Source: Spirochaetia bacterium (GTDB taxonomy: Bacteria; Spirochaetota; Spirochaetia; Sphaerochaetales; Sphaerochaetaceae). From it: a DNA stretch of 64,000 nucleotides. The notes beneath the pieces are model-generated. The model was not told where the DNA came from and did not search any database. It saw only the letters and a list, made by a program, of their open reading frames with translations. Of this stretch, positions 53,992 to 63,403 are shown one piece after another. The stretch spans positions 17,540 to 81,539 of the forward strand of contig RZYO01000001.1 of assembly GCA_009930325.1 (NCBI GenBank), in the 5' to 3' direction. Made by a program: the position numbers and the translations under genes. How positions within the stretch are numbered: the stretch's first letter is position 1; the number at the start of each line of letters is the position of its first letter.

Positions 53992-55719
53992 ATGGTAAAG
54001 TTTTTTGATTTTGATTTAATGAAGTTTATTGAAAAGCCAAGTGATATAGTAAGAAATATAAAAGCATTAATAGAAGAAAGGTATGATTTTGATGTTATCA
54101 TAGATATTAATAAATTAGATTTTTTTATTAAAAAAAATAAAGATAATCTAGATACATTAATAAATGGTTGTGCTTATAAAATTCCCGGCACTGATGGGGT
54201 TAGAGGCATTGCTAAAGAAAATAAATCTAATAACGATTTTCTTAATTCTTTTATATTAAATAAAGAATTAACACCAAAATTTGTTGAACATTATATTAAT
54301 GCTTTTATTAAAATGCTCGATAATAATCTTAATCAAATAGTTATAGCTGAAGATGGTAGAGAATTATTATATAACAATAATATAAAGAATGCAGTAATTA
54401 CTGCATTAAGTGAAAATAATATAAAAATAATTGATTTAGGAATAATCCCTACTCCTCTTCTAGTTGCTTATGCACTAGAAATGAATATACCAGCAATTAT
54501 GATTACTGCTTCTCACAATCCCCCAACCTATAATGGAATTAAATTATTCATAGATGGGAAAAAATTATACCCTTTCTCTAAATGCGGTGAATTTCAATTA
54601 ACCTACAATTTCTTTACTCTTGATAAGAGTAATACTGAAATAAAAAATATTGATACTATAAAAGAAGAATATCCTATTAATATATTTAAAAAGATATTCA
54701 ATCAAGTTAATTTTAACAAAGTTAGAAATACTCTAAATAACACTCCTATCTATCTTGATTTAGCTAACGGTGCGTTTTCATCCATAGCAAAAAACTATTT
54801 TAATAGTAAAAACATAGAGTATGTTGAATTAGCTTGTGAGTTAGGTGTTAAAGAGATAAATAAAGACTGTGGCGTTGCTCTATTAGAAGATTTACCCTTT
54901 ATAGTAAAAGAGTCTAAGCTTCCTTCTATTAATCGTTTATTACTCGATGGTAAAAGATTAGACTCAACTCTTTATGCTATTGTTTGTGATGGTGATGGGG
55001 ATAGAGCTTTTATATTAAAATATGATAATACAAAACAATGTGTATTTGTTTTTAATGGTGATATGCTAGGTTATATTATTGCAAAGAATAATAGTAATAA
55101 TAATCAAAAAGGTCAGTTCTGCTTAACAATTGAAAGTGATTATGCTCTCTCTTCTGTAATAAAAAATGAACTTGGTTGGACAACAGATGAAGTTGGTGTT
55201 GGGGACAGATATCTTATTAATTCTGTTGATGAAGATGCTTTGTTTGTAGGCTGTGAAAGATCAGGTCACGTTATTATAAAAAATGATGAATTCGATCCAC
55301 CACTTTTAAGTGGTAATGGTCTTCTTACAGCATTAATTGCTCTTCAATTTGATATTAAAAAATATGATACGGGATTTAATAAGAAAATTACCTTTTACGA
55401 CTTTCCTCTAGAAGATTTCTATAATGGCTCAAATATCTGGAATGAATTAAATAATAAGATATTAGAATTCGATATATTTAACTACAAAGAATTCTCATTA
55501 GATTATGAATATAATGTATTAGGGTACAAATTATTAAATAAAGAAGATAAAGAGATTGGTTTAATTTATATAAGAAAATCAGGCACTGAGCCTAAGATAT
55601 CAATTTCAATATCAACATTAATAAATTATAAATTAGCTGCTGTTTTATTACTAAATACTATTAAAAAAGAGATTAATTTGAAATATAGCTTTCAAAACCA
55701 TTTTGTAACCAAGAAGTAA
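53992..55719 (+). CDS. Phosphohexomutase (PGM/PMM family)
   Basis: 575 residues of the alpha-D-phosphohexomutase superfamily. IPGTDGVRG (about residue 64), the phosphoserine loop ITASHNPPTYNGIKLF (serine 174), the metal loop VCDGDGDRAF, the sugar-binding GCERSGHVI and the phosphate-binding RKSGTEPKISI near the C-terminus are all present. It interconverts 1- and 6-phosphates of glucose or mannose. The open frame extends up to 53926, but that region is the promoter; the ATG at 53992 has AAAGG upstream. Its last 47 bases overlap the convergent ROK gene. Substrate choice between glucose and mannose is open. Confidence 0.88.
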   Translation: MVKFFDFDLMKFIEKPSDIVRNIKALIEERYDFDVIIDINKLDFFIKKNKDNLDTLINGCAYKIPGTDGVRGIAKENKSNNDFLNSFILNKELTPKFVEHYINAFIKMLDNNLNQIVIAEDGRELLYNNNIKNAVITALSENNIKIIDLGIIPTPLLVAYALEMNIPAIMITASHNPPTYNGIKLFIDGKKLYPFSKCGEFQLTYNFFTLDKSNTEIKNIDTIKEEYPINIFKKIFNQVNFNKVRNTLNNTPIYLDLANGAFSSIAKNYFNSKNIEYVELACELGVKEINKDCGVALLEDLPFIVKESKLPSINRLLLDGKRLDSTLYAIVCDGDGDRAFILKYDNTKQCVFVFNGDMLGYIIAKNNSNNNQKGQFCLTIESDYALSSVIKNELGWTTDEVGVGDRYLINSVDEDALFVGCERSGHVIIKNDEFDPPLLSGNGLLTALIALQFDIKKYDTGFNKKITFYDFPLEDFYNGSNIWNELNNKILEFDIFNYKEFSLDYEYNVLGYKLLNKEDKEIGLIYIRKSGTEPKISISISTLINYKLAAVLLLNTIKKEINLKYSFQNHFVTKK

Positions 55720-56866
55720 ATAATCTTTCACTTCCTCCAATTTGCATTAATTGACTTGGAGTTCTAGTGTCAAAGCTTATTTTTGAATCAAAAGGTTTTG
55801 CAAGTTTAGAATTATTTCTACAAATATCTTTAACACCATTATCAAAGATAGGAAATAATTCTACCATATTCCCACAAATGATAAATTCATCCGGATTAAA
55901 GATATCAAGTAGAACAGCTAAAGCTTCACCAAGCTTTTGCTTTGCCAATTCAATTCTTTGAACTACTTCAACTTCATTATCATTATAGCGAATTGCTAGT
56001 TGTTTTGCATATTCAAGATTTGAAAGACCATTTTCTAATAATTCTATTTCATTTAAATCATAAGCAATAGATTCAAGAGGTACAAACAACCTTAAACAAC
56101 CGTAGTGGCCACATTTACACTTTCTACTATCGCCTCTAACTTTCATATGGCCTAATTCACCAGCTATTCCATCTTTACCTTTATAAAGTTGGTTATGTAT
56201 CATAATACCCATTCCAACACCTTGTGTTAAAAAGATACTTATTTTACTAGTAGATGTTGTATCATTATTACCTTGAGCAAGAATAGAAAGGTTTGCATCA
56301 TTTTCAACAACAACAAAATCATTATGGAAAAGATCTTGTAATATTGAAACAATATTTAATCCTTCAAAAACAGGATTTGAACAAGAGAGAACTATATTTG
56401 AATTTTCTAAAAAGACTGCAGCTATTGCACAACAAACACCAATAATAGGTGTTGAAACATCCCTCATTAAATTGTCATTAGCTTTTGATATTTTTAATAG
56501 AATATCATCTAGAGTATCATTTGATTTAATTTCAAAAGAAATTGTTTTTATTATTTCACTGTTCATATTAACAAGGCCAAGATACCCTGTTCTTAAATCA
56601 TGAAGATCAATAACAATTGAATAAGCAAAATTACCATAAAAACTTAAACAAGCGGCTTTTCTACCACCGGTAGATAAAGAGTTTTCATCAATTTGAAGTA
56701 GCCCTTTGTCAACTAGAATAGTAGCTATATTTGAAGCAGAAGAAAAACTCAACCCAGTATCACTAGCTATTTGAGATTTTGTTTTTGGAATTTGATGCCT
56801 TAACATTTGTAAAATTGAAATAGCATTAGAAACTCTTATGTCCATTGTATTTGTTAGTTTTTTCAA
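55673..56866 (-). CDS. ROK-family transcriptional repressor (NagC/XylR-like)
   Basis: 397 residues. An N-terminal winged HTH (about 15-65: RHQIPKTKSQIASDTGLSFSSASNIATILVDKGLL) is fused to a ROK sugar-sensing domain with VENDANLSILAQG (about 190), GIAGELGHMKV and the zinc site KCKCGHYGCLR (about 250). Overlaps the 3' end of pgm on the opposite strand by 47 bases. It is the only sugar repressor in this part of the window and probably controls the three promoters that share ACTTATNATAAGT. Ligand is likely a hexose or hexose phosphate. Confidence 0.9.
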   Translation of the reverse strand: MKKLTNTMDIRVSNAISILQMLRHQIPKTKSQIASDTGLSFSSASNIATILVDKGLLQIDENSLSTGGRKAACLSFYGNFAYSIVIDLHDLRTGYLGLVNMNSEIIKTISFEIKSNDTLDDILLKISKANDNLMRDVSTPIIGVCCAIAAVFLENSNIVLSCSNPVFEGLNIVSILQDLFHNDFVVVENDANLSILAQGNNDTTSTSKISIFLTQGVGMGIMIHNQLYKGKDGIAGELGHMKVRGDSRKCKCGHYGCLRLFVPLESIAYDLNEIELLENGLSNLEYAKQLAIRYNDNEVEVVQRIELAKQKLGEALAVLLDIFNPDEFIICGNMVELFPIFDNGVKDICRNNSKLAKPFDSKISFDTRTPSQLMQIGGSERLFTSWLQNGFESYISN

Positions 56867-57008
56867 TAATTAGCCCCTCAACAATATAAAAAATACATAA
56901 ATTAATAAAATATTTATTAATTATAATATATGTTATTTCTCTTTAAAATAATTAATTATAGCATATCTAAAAAACAATTAGGTATGCTACAAATTATAAT
57001 AAAAATCT

Positions 57009-57941
57009 TTAAATTAAACCAGTCAAATATTCTGCATTTTTATGGAATATCATATGTAATTCATTATCATTCAAATTTAGAAATCTGAAGTTTTTATGTT
57101 GTTCTTCTAAATAGATATATGCGAAACCTCTTGGCATCCAACTTGAATCAGTTGAGAATATAATTCTACTTGGCCCGACGGTTTCTACAAACTTTCTTTG
57201 AACATCTTCTAAACTTAATCTATAAGACATCCATCTTATCCATTGATTAGATCCTGAAGTATCAACCCAGATATTATCTCTAGTCCACATCAATTGAAGT
57301 AAATCTTCCATATAAGTACAACCAAAATGCGGAACTATAAATTTAACATGAGGGAATTTTTTTGATACATCAGCAATAGCATATGGACTTAAGTTTATGC
57401 CAGCTGGAGTTCCACCTGCTGCCCCTAAAAGTCCAAAGTGAATTAAAACAGGTTTATCATATTTTTGACAAACTTCCCAAAGAGGATAATATTTTTTATC
57501 ACTTAAATCAGTTGGTACCATAGGTCCTAGAATTTTATAGGCAATCATATTTTGTTCTTTAAAAGCTTTTTCTAAAACTTCAACTGCATTCTCACTATCA
57601 GGATGATGGTGAGCAAATCCATAGAATCTATCAGGGTACATTTTACAAATCTTTTCTAATCTGTCATTGCCTCCCCCACTTGTCCAACCAATTTTTTCTA
57701 TTTGTTTAGCATCAATATCTTTTATCCATTTATCTGCCATAACAGCATCATCTTCAACGGATGGTTCTGGTTTTGGAAAATTATAGGCTTTTCTCCAAAC
57801 CTCCCCATAATTTCTTGCTTCAAATCCTTCGATTCTAGCTTTACCAAAATCAACCTTTCCAAATTTTGGATAATCAGGAAAATAATCTCCTGCTACTGGA
57901 AAGTGGCAATGTAAATCAAAAACGGGTATTCCTTGAATCAT
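57009..57941 (-). CDS. Amidohydrolase-2 family metal-dependent hydrolase
   Basis: 310 residues, PF04909-type TIM barrel. FDLHCHFPV at the N-terminus supplies the HxH ligands, FYGFAHHHP (about 110), VLIHFGLLG (about 173), KFIVPHFGCTYME (about 205) and IIFSTDSSWM (about 270) the remaining metal-site strands. Members hydrolyse or decarboxylate small acids and lactones. It is the last gene of the binding-protein/permease operon, 22 bases after the permease stop. AAGGAG lies before the ATG. The link to a sugar importer suggests a lactone- or uronate-type substrate (inference). Confidence 0.8.
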   Translation of the reverse strand: MIQGIPVFDLHCHFPVAGDYFPDYPKFGKVDFGKARIEGFEARNYGEVWRKAYNFPKPEPSVEDDAVMADKWIKDIDAKQIEKIGWTSGGGNDRLEKICKMYPDRFYGFAHHHPDSENAVEVLEKAFKEQNMIAYKILGPMVPTDLSDKKYYPLWEVCQKYDKPVLIHFGLLGAAGGTPAGINLSPYAIADVSKKFPHVKFIVPHFGCTYMEDLLQLMWTRDNIWVDTSGSNQWIRWMSYRLSLEDVQRKFVETVGPSRIIFSTDSSWMPRGFAYIYLEEQHKNFRFLNLNDNELHMIFHKNAEYLTGLI

Positions 57942-57963
57942 ATCTTTTTCTCCTTTCTTAGAT

Positions 57964-58782
57964 TTATCCTTTAACTCCTGTTAAAGCTATTCCTTCAATA
58001 ATCTGACGTTGGAAAATAATGTAAATTATTATAACTGGTATAGTTGCAACAGATGCTCCAGTCATAATCATTTCCCATTCTGTTGCAAATTCTCCATTAA
58101 ATAGAGCCAAACCAACAGGGAGTGTATACATATGAATTTCACTTGAAACAATTAATGGCCATAAGAACGCATTCCAGTTACCAACAAAGCTAAATATTGC
58201 TAAAGCAGAAAGAGCAGCTTTTACTAAAGGAATTCCAATTTGAGCCCAAATAGTAAATTCATTCATACCATCAATTCTTCCTGCATCAAAAAGATCATCG
58301 GGTAAAGTATCAAAGAACTGTCTCATTAAGAATGTACCAAAACCTGTCATTAATCCTGGAAATACAATTCCCCAATAAGTATCAACCCAATTCAATTTAG
58401 AAGAAATTAAATACCATGGGATAACAAGCATTTCAGTAGGAATCATCATTGTTGATAGAACTAAAATAAAAATTAACTTTTTCCCTCTAAAATTATGCTT
58501 TGCAAAAGTATAGCCCATTAAAGAGTCAAAAAATAATATTGAACAAGTAACAATGGTACCAGCAATAAATGAATTTAAAAACCAACGAACAAAATAACTA
58601 CTTGAAAATAATCTAGTATAGTTTGCAATTGAAGGGCTTTTAACCAATAAAGATAAACTATAAACTTCTCTACCTTGTTTAATTGAAGTACTAAGCATCC
58701 ATACAAATGGGAATAGCATTAATAAACCAAAAACAAACAATATTACATATCTAATTTTATCACTAACTTTATTATTTTTCAT
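57964..58782 (-). CDS. ABC sugar permease, MalG/UgpE type
   Basis: 272 residues with six membrane segments. The EAA loop LFDAGRIDGMNEFTIWAQIGIP (about residues 162-183) and the C-terminal QRQIIEGIALTGVKG are the marks of the second permease of CUT1 sugar importers. Its start overlaps the upstream permease gene by 11 bases. No ATPase gene in the operon. Confidence 0.9.
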   Translation of the reverse strand: MKNNKVSDKIRYVILFVFGLLMLFPFVWMLSTSIKQGREVYSLSLLVKSPSIANYTRLFSSSYFVRWFLNSFIAGTIVTCSILFFDSLMGYTFAKHNFRGKKLIFILVLSTMMIPTEMLVIPWYLISSKLNWVDTYWGIVFPGLMTGFGTFLMRQFFDTLPDDLFDAGRIDGMNEFTIWAQIGIPLVKAALSALAIFSFVGNWNAFLWPLIVSSEIHMYTLPVGLALFNGEFATEWEMIMTGASVATIPVIIIYIIFQRQIIEGIALTGVKG

Positions 58783-59674
58783 TTCTAGTTACCCTCATTT
58801 GTATCAGCGTAATTAAGAGTATTATCAAAAATAATATTACAGTTAATGCTGAAGCATATCCCATATCAAAACTTCTAAAGGCTGTATCATAAATATATAA
58901 TACAAGAGGTTTTGCAGAATTTAATGGGCCACCTCCAGAGGAACGTGTCATATTAACAACTTGAGTAAAAATTCTTAAAAATCTAATTGTTCCGGTAATT
59001 AAAAGAAATATAAATGAATTTCTAAGCAAAGGAAGAGTGATATATCTAAGTACATTAAAAGAAGAAGCTCCATCAATTTCAGCTGCTTCATAATATTGCT
59101 TTGAAATACCTTTTAATCCAGCCATAAAAATAATCATCTGGAAACCTACACCACTCCAAATTGTTGCAGCTAAAATACAACCCTTTGACTGTTGAACAGA
59201 ATTAAGAAATTCTTGCATAGGGAAACCCATAGACATTAAGATATTATTAAAGACACCAATTGGTGCAGGTTGGAAAAGCCATCTCCAAACCCAAGCCACT
59301 GCTACCATAGAAGTAATATAAGGCATGAAATAAACAGTTTTAAATAAACCACTACCAATTTTAACTTTATCGATATTATAAGCTAAGACAAAACCAATAA
59401 AGATACTTATAGGCAGTCCATAAAGAACATAATAAAAAGTATTTGATAAAGTCTTGTAAAATATTTTATCTGAAAATAACTTCTTATAATTACTTAAACC
59501 AATCCAGTTAGCACTGGAGCTAATAATATCCCAATCAGTGAAAGAGAGATAAAAAGCATAAATAGTTGGAAGAAATCTTACTAAGAGGTAAAAGATAACA
59601 GGAACAAGAATAAACAAATAAGCCCATTTCTCTTTTTCTCTTGCTAAAGTACCCTTCGGTATTCTATTTTTCAT
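58772..59674 (-). CDS. ABC sugar permease, MalF/UgpA type
   Basis: 300 residues. EKWAYLFILVPVIFYLL starts the first membrane segment (about 14-33). The EAA loop YEAAEIDGASSFNVLRYITLPLL (about residues 195-217) is canonical, and GGGPLNSAKPLVLYIYDTAF (about 252) is typical of UgpA-like proteins. Separated from the binding-protein gene by a perfect palindrome. Forms the channel with the 57964 permease. Confidence 0.9.
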   Translation of the reverse strand: MKNRIPKGTLAREKEKWAYLFILVPVIFYLLVRFLPTIYAFYLSFTDWDIISSSANWIGLSNYKKLFSDKIFYKTLSNTFYYVLYGLPISIFIGFVLAYNIDKVKIGSGLFKTVYFMPYITSMVAVAWVWRWLFQPAPIGVFNNILMSMGFPMQEFLNSVQQSKGCILAATIWSGVGFQMIIFMAGLKGISKQYYEAAEIDGASSFNVLRYITLPLLRNSFIFLLITGTIRFLRIFTQVVNMTRSSGGGPLNSAKPLVLYIYDTAFRSFDMGYASALTVILFLIILLITLIQMRVTRNEK

Positions 59675-59709
59675 ATGTTAACATCCTATTTATATAAAGT
59701 TACTAAATA

Positions 59710-59735
59710 TATAGCAGGAGATATCTCCTGCTATA
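59710..59735. promoter_or_regulatory. Perfect 26-bp palindrome after the binding-protein gene
   Basis: TATAGCAGGAGAT is followed directly by its reverse complement ATCTCCTGCTATA. It lies 13 bases after the binding-protein stop and 36 before the permease start. No T-run. Likely an mRNA stem that raises the relative level of binding protein. Confidence 0.7.
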
Positions 59736-59747
59736 AATATTAACATA

Positions 59748-61028
59748 CTATTTGTTACTAAAGTATTTATCGATAACAGCTTGTTCTTCTTTTGCACAGA
59801 TATCAACAGATTCTTTAACATCCATACCTTCTAAAACAATTCTATTATATGCATCAAACATTGCACTCTTTTGAGCAGATTCATCATAGAATACTGTTGC
59901 ATGAGCATATTCTAAGCCTCTTACAAAAGGACCATATTTAGGATCATTAGCAATTTCTTGTGATAGACCTAATTCTTGATTTGCTGGTAATTCACCAATT
60001 GCAGCTAACCAACGTTTCATTACATCTTCACTTGTTAAGAATTTTAAGAACTTCTTAGAAGCTTCTAATTCTTTACCTTCAGTAAAGCTAGTAATACCAT
60101 TTGCCCAGAAGGAAGCAAAGTTTGATTGAATACCATTCATTGTAGGAAGTTCAGCTGTTCCATAATTTAATTCTTTAACACTATCAAGTGTACCTAAAGC
60201 AAAAGAACCACTTACGAACATAGCACAAGTTCCTGCTTTAAATGCAGTTCTATCATCTTCCATAAATCCTTGACGACCAGTTTTTTGAACTAATTCTAAA
60301 TCAGTTACAAATTTCATTGCATCATAACCAGCTTGGTTATTATAAAGGACTTTTGTTGAATCTTCATTATAAGGAGCTGTTCCCATTTGTCTATTTAGTA
60401 CTTCTCTAATTACATGGTGGAATTGGTTATCTAAGTTAACACCTAAACCAATTTGTAAGAAATTACCATTTTTATCAAATTTTGATAGATCCATACCCAT
60501 CTTTACAGCTTCGTCCCAAGTTTTAGGAGCTTCACTATAACCACCTTCAGCTAATAAGTCTTTGTTATAGAACATAGCTAAAGATCTAACTGCTGTTGGT
60601 AGAGCGTAATAACTACCATCAAATTTAGCAGCTTTAACTAAAGGGAAAAATTCACTTTCAATTTTAGCTGGAGTAAAATCATCTCCACTTAATGGTTGTA
60701 AATAACCAGCTGAAACATAAGTTGGAAGCCATCCATAATACAAGTTAATTACGTTTGGTCCTTTTCCACTAGGAACAGATGCTGCAACTTTTGTATTGTA
60801 ATCTGCATAAGGGAAAGTTTGTTGAGTAACTTTAATATCTGGATTAGCAGCTTCAAATTCACTAATTAATTCATCCATGAGATTTTTCTTAGTTTCATAA
60901 AAATACTGCCAATAAACTATTTCAGTAACTCCATCCTCTTTTACTTCTTTTTCTCCATTTGCAAAAATAGGTGCCAAATTAAATATTAATAAACATCCTA
61001 ATACAATCGCAAAAATTCTTTTCTTCAT
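59748..61028 (-). CDS. Secreted sugar-binding protein (UgpB/MalE-like)
   Basis: 426 residues of the family 1 solute-binding proteins. Signal peptide MKKRIFAIVLGCLLIFNLAPIFA, then NGEKEVKED. VTEIVYWQYFYETKKNLMDELISEFEAANPDIKV starts the mature fold; YYALPTAVRSLAMFYNKDLLAEGG and APKTWDEAV (about 155) and GTCAMFVSGSFALG (about 263) are typical. GGAGG lies before the ATG. The promoter upstream carries two copies of the 13-bp ROK-type dyad, so expression is probably repressed until the sugar is present. Binds an unidentified oligosaccharide. Confidence 0.92.
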   Translation of the reverse strand: MKKRIFAIVLGCLLIFNLAPIFANGEKEVKEDGVTEIVYWQYFYETKKNLMDELISEFEAANPDIKVTQQTFPYADYNTKVAASVPSGKGPNVINLYYGWLPTYVSAGYLQPLSGDDFTPAKIESEFFPLVKAAKFDGSYYALPTAVRSLAMFYNKDLLAEGGYSEAPKTWDEAVKMGMDLSKFDKNGNFLQIGLGVNLDNQFHHVIREVLNRQMGTAPYNEDSTKVLYNNQAGYDAMKFVTDLELVQKTGRQGFMEDDRTAFKAGTCAMFVSGSFALGTLDSVKELNYGTAELPTMNGIQSNFASFWANGITSFTEGKELEASKKFLKFLTSEDVMKRWLAAIGELPANQELGLSQEIANDPKYGPFVRGLEYAHATVFYDESAQKSAMFDAYNRIVLEGMDVKESVDICAKEEQAVIDKYFSNK

Positions 61029-61082
61029 ACAAAAACCTCCGTTTAATTTTCATACAATAATGTATAAAAATCATTTTGTTAT

Positions 61083-61114
61083 ACTTATTATAAGACTTAT
61101 CATAAGTTTGTCAA
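61083..61114 (-). promoter_or_regulatory. Promoter with two ROK-type dyads
   Basis: On the minus strand TTGACA (61114-61109), 16 bases, TATAAT (61092-61087). Dyads: ACTTAT-C-ATAAGT (61095-61107) in the spacer and ACTTAT-T-ATAAGA (61083-61095) over the -10 box, sharing one base. Same arrangement as at 53949 and 63404. Confidence 0.75.
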
Positions 61115-61157
61115 GAAAATAATTAACTTGAAACAACTATGAAAATTACTCTTATTT

Positions 61158-62081
61158 TTAACCGACTAATTTTTCTCTTTTTTTATTTGTTTTATTTGAA
61201 AAATCTAATACTGATATTAGAATTGATAAAACAACCAATAACAGACATATTACTGATATTACATTAGGAGTATCCCCATCTATAAATAGCCAACTTAATA
61301 AAGCTCCCATAGCTGGTATTAAAAAATTCCAAATACTAATATCGTTTAAACTAACTCCTTCATGAGTTACAATAGTATTCCATAAACAGCTACCTCCAGC
61401 TGTTATGAAAGATAAATAAATAAGAGAAAAAATTAACTTTGAACTTATTTCATTATAATTTACTTTTTCATCTAAGAAAAAGGATAATATTATTATTAAA
61501 ACTCCTCCTATTAAATTAATTACAACATTAACATCTAATATTTGATTGATGTTAACCCTCTTTTTCATCATCACAGTACCAAAAGCATTAGCAAAATTAC
61601 TCAAAACTAATAAAACTATTCCAATAATAAATGTATTGTTTATTACATCTGTATTAGAAGTTTTAGATAAGGAAAGTATTACTACTCCTAAAAGGCCTAA
61701 GCCTAGACTCAATAAACTCTTCTTTGTCAAATTTTCATCTTTTATAAATAATGTAGCAACTATTACTATAAAAGCAGGAGAACTCCCTTTTAACATCGCA
61801 ACATAAGAACCTGGTAAATAATTCAATCCAATATTATATATTGTAAATCCAATAAAAGGATTTACTAAAGCTAATAATATTATATACCCTAAATTCCCTT
61901 TAAGGGATTTAAAAGGATTTCTTCTTATAAAGATATAAATCATTAAAGCTGCTATTAAACATCTAAGACCTGCAAGCATTATTGGAGGGAAAACTTCTAA
62001 ACATATCTTTCCAAAGAGGAAAGCTGTACTCCAAATTAAATTTGCACTAATGGCATAGATTAAGATTTTCTTTCCACTCAT
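61158..62081 (-). CDS. EamA/DMT-family transporter
   Basis: 307 residues with ten membrane helices in two EamA repeats. The first repeat is SANLIWSTAFLFGKICLEVFPPIMLAGLRCL, and the second starts at about residue 150. Exports or imports small metabolites such as amino acids, purines or sugars; specificity is unknown. The open frame extends to 62186, but the ATG at 62081 (MSGKKILIYAIS) has AGGGA upstream and gives the usual family length. It lies between the binding-protein operon and the GH57-like gene without a recognised operator of its own. Confidence 0.85.
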   Translation of the reverse strand: MSGKKILIYAISANLIWSTAFLFGKICLEVFPPIMLAGLRCLIAALMIYIFIRRNPFKSLKGNLGYIILLALVNPFIGFTIYNIGLNYLPGSYVAMLKGSSPAFIVIVATLFIKDENLTKKSLLSLGLGLLGVVILSLSKTSNTDVINNTFIIGIVLLVLSNFANAFGTVMMKKRVNINQILDVNVVINLIGGVLIIILSFFLDEKVNYNEISSKLIFSLIYLSFITAGGSCLWNTIVTHEGVSLNDISIWNFLIPAMGALLSWLFIDGDTPNVISVICLLLVVLSILISVLDFSNKTNKKREKLVG

Positions 62082-62192
62082 TATAGTTTCCCTTAATTTA
62101 ATCTTTATAAATGAATATAAAATATATATTTTAAAAAATATAATACTAATAATTAATAACATGAAAATCATTATTGTTAATCTCAAAGAGCA

Positions 62193-62227
62193 TTAATATA
62201 AGGAACTTATCAAGTTCCTTATATTAA
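62193..62227. terminator. Very strong 16-bp hairpin after the GH57-like gene
   Basis: TTAATATAAGGAACTT pairs perfectly with AAGTTCCTTATATTAA around a 3-base loop (62209-62211). No T-run follows, so it may end transcription poorly but would protect the 3' end of the GH57-like message. It separates that gene from the DMT transporter. Confidence 0.7.
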
Positions 62228-62253
62228 CAAACTAACAATAATAAACTAATTCT

Positions 62254-63375
62254 CTATTTTAAAACTTCTAATGCAGCCTTTAAATTATCTTCACAGAACT
62301 TTCTTCTTGAAGGAGCAACTTCATGTTCTCCTGGATTCCATTTACTAAACCAGTATCCAATTCTTCCATCTGAGTTGTGTGATAATAATAAATGATGCCA
62401 AGCTTTTTTAATAAGAAGAGGATCTCTCTTTTCTTCTTCAGCTTTAAGAATTGCATCTCTTACTTCAATTGTTAAATCCCATATAGGTTTAGCAGCACCT
62501 TCTGTAAAAGTTTCTATTTTAGTATTACCTAAGAAATCTTCTAATTTAATTGTATGATAATTATCTTGTGCTTCTAGAACATCTTCAATCCATACTGGTT
62601 GAACAAAGTCTAATGCACTTAGTTTTGATAAGAATTCTTCTAATACTTCATATGTTTTATCAAAACCACTATTAAAGAAATCAATAAATACAGTTTCTCC
62701 ATCTCTTTTGAATAATAAGAACTTATCTGGATGTTCAACATGGAATTTCTTAATCCCATCAATTACTGTATCAACAGGTAATAAACCTTTCATCATTAAT
62801 TTCAAGAATCTAGCAGGACAATCAGGTAATTCATATGCTGCAGCTACAGCTTTAAGAGTATTACCTTCTCCAATATCTAAGATACATGGTTGATAAGGAT
62901 CATCTTCAATATTAGCTTCTTTATAACTTTTCTCAACTTGAGATGCTAAGGTTATAATCCAATCTATTCCATTATTATGTAAAACAGAAGCCATTTCTTT
63001 ACTGTAAGCAAATTCAGGTGGTAAGAATCCTTTAGTATCTTCTTTTAATTTAGCTTTATCATATTCTTTACCAACTTTTACTTGTTGATCAAATTCTTCT
63101 TTTATTAATAATTGAGGAATTGGATGAGTATAAGTATATGTTCCAAGTTTTATTACTTTATCTTTTGCTTCAATAATTTTATTTAAAAAAGCTTTATCTT
63201 CTTTTTCAATTATTTCTGAACTGTAACCAGAAACAAACCAGTTAGCTTTCATATTATATTTTTCAAATAATTCTAATAATGGTTTATAACCTTTATCAAT
63301 TATTTGTTTTTCTTCTCCAACTTCAATTTCGCATCTTTGAATATTTAAATTAAATGCAAATCCAACTTTTAGCAT
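62254..63375 (-). CDS. GH57-like glycoside hydrolase/deacetylase-superfamily protein
   Basis: 373 residues. FLPPEFAYSKEMASVLHNNGIDWIIT (about residues 117-142) matches the GH57 'PE.AYs.el..iL...gi...it' strand, and KKAWHHLLLSHNSDGRIGYWFSKW (about 326-349) resembles the 'l..aq.SD' helix end of GH57 family enzymes. The N-terminal HxH of classical GH57 members is not evident (VGFAFNLNIQRCE). It may be a divergent alpha-glucan-active enzyme or polysaccharide deacetylase-like protein. GGAGGG lies 7 bases before the ATG. The promoter carries the shared 13-bp dyad. No signal peptide, so it acts in the cytoplasm. Confidence 0.65.
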   Translation of the reverse strand: MLKVGFAFNLNIQRCEIEVGEEKQIIDKGYKPLLELFEKYNMKANWFVSGYSSEIIEKEDKAFLNKIIEAKDKVIKLGTYTYTHPIPQLLIKEEFDQQVKVGKEYDKAKLKEDTKGFLPPEFAYSKEMASVLHNNGIDWIITLASQVEKSYKEANIEDDPYQPCILDIGEGNTLKAVAAAYELPDCPARFLKLMMKGLLPVDTVIDGIKKFHVEHPDKFLLFKRDGETVFIDFFNSGFDKTYEVLEEFLSKLSALDFVQPVWIEDVLEAQDNYHTIKLEDFLGNTKIETFTEGAAKPIWDLTIEVRDAILKAEEEKRDPLLIKKAWHHLLLSHNSDGRIGYWFSKWNPGEHEVAPSRRKFCEDNLKAALEVLK

Positions 63376-63403
63376 TAAGTGCCCTCCAAAGTATTAATCT
63401 TTT

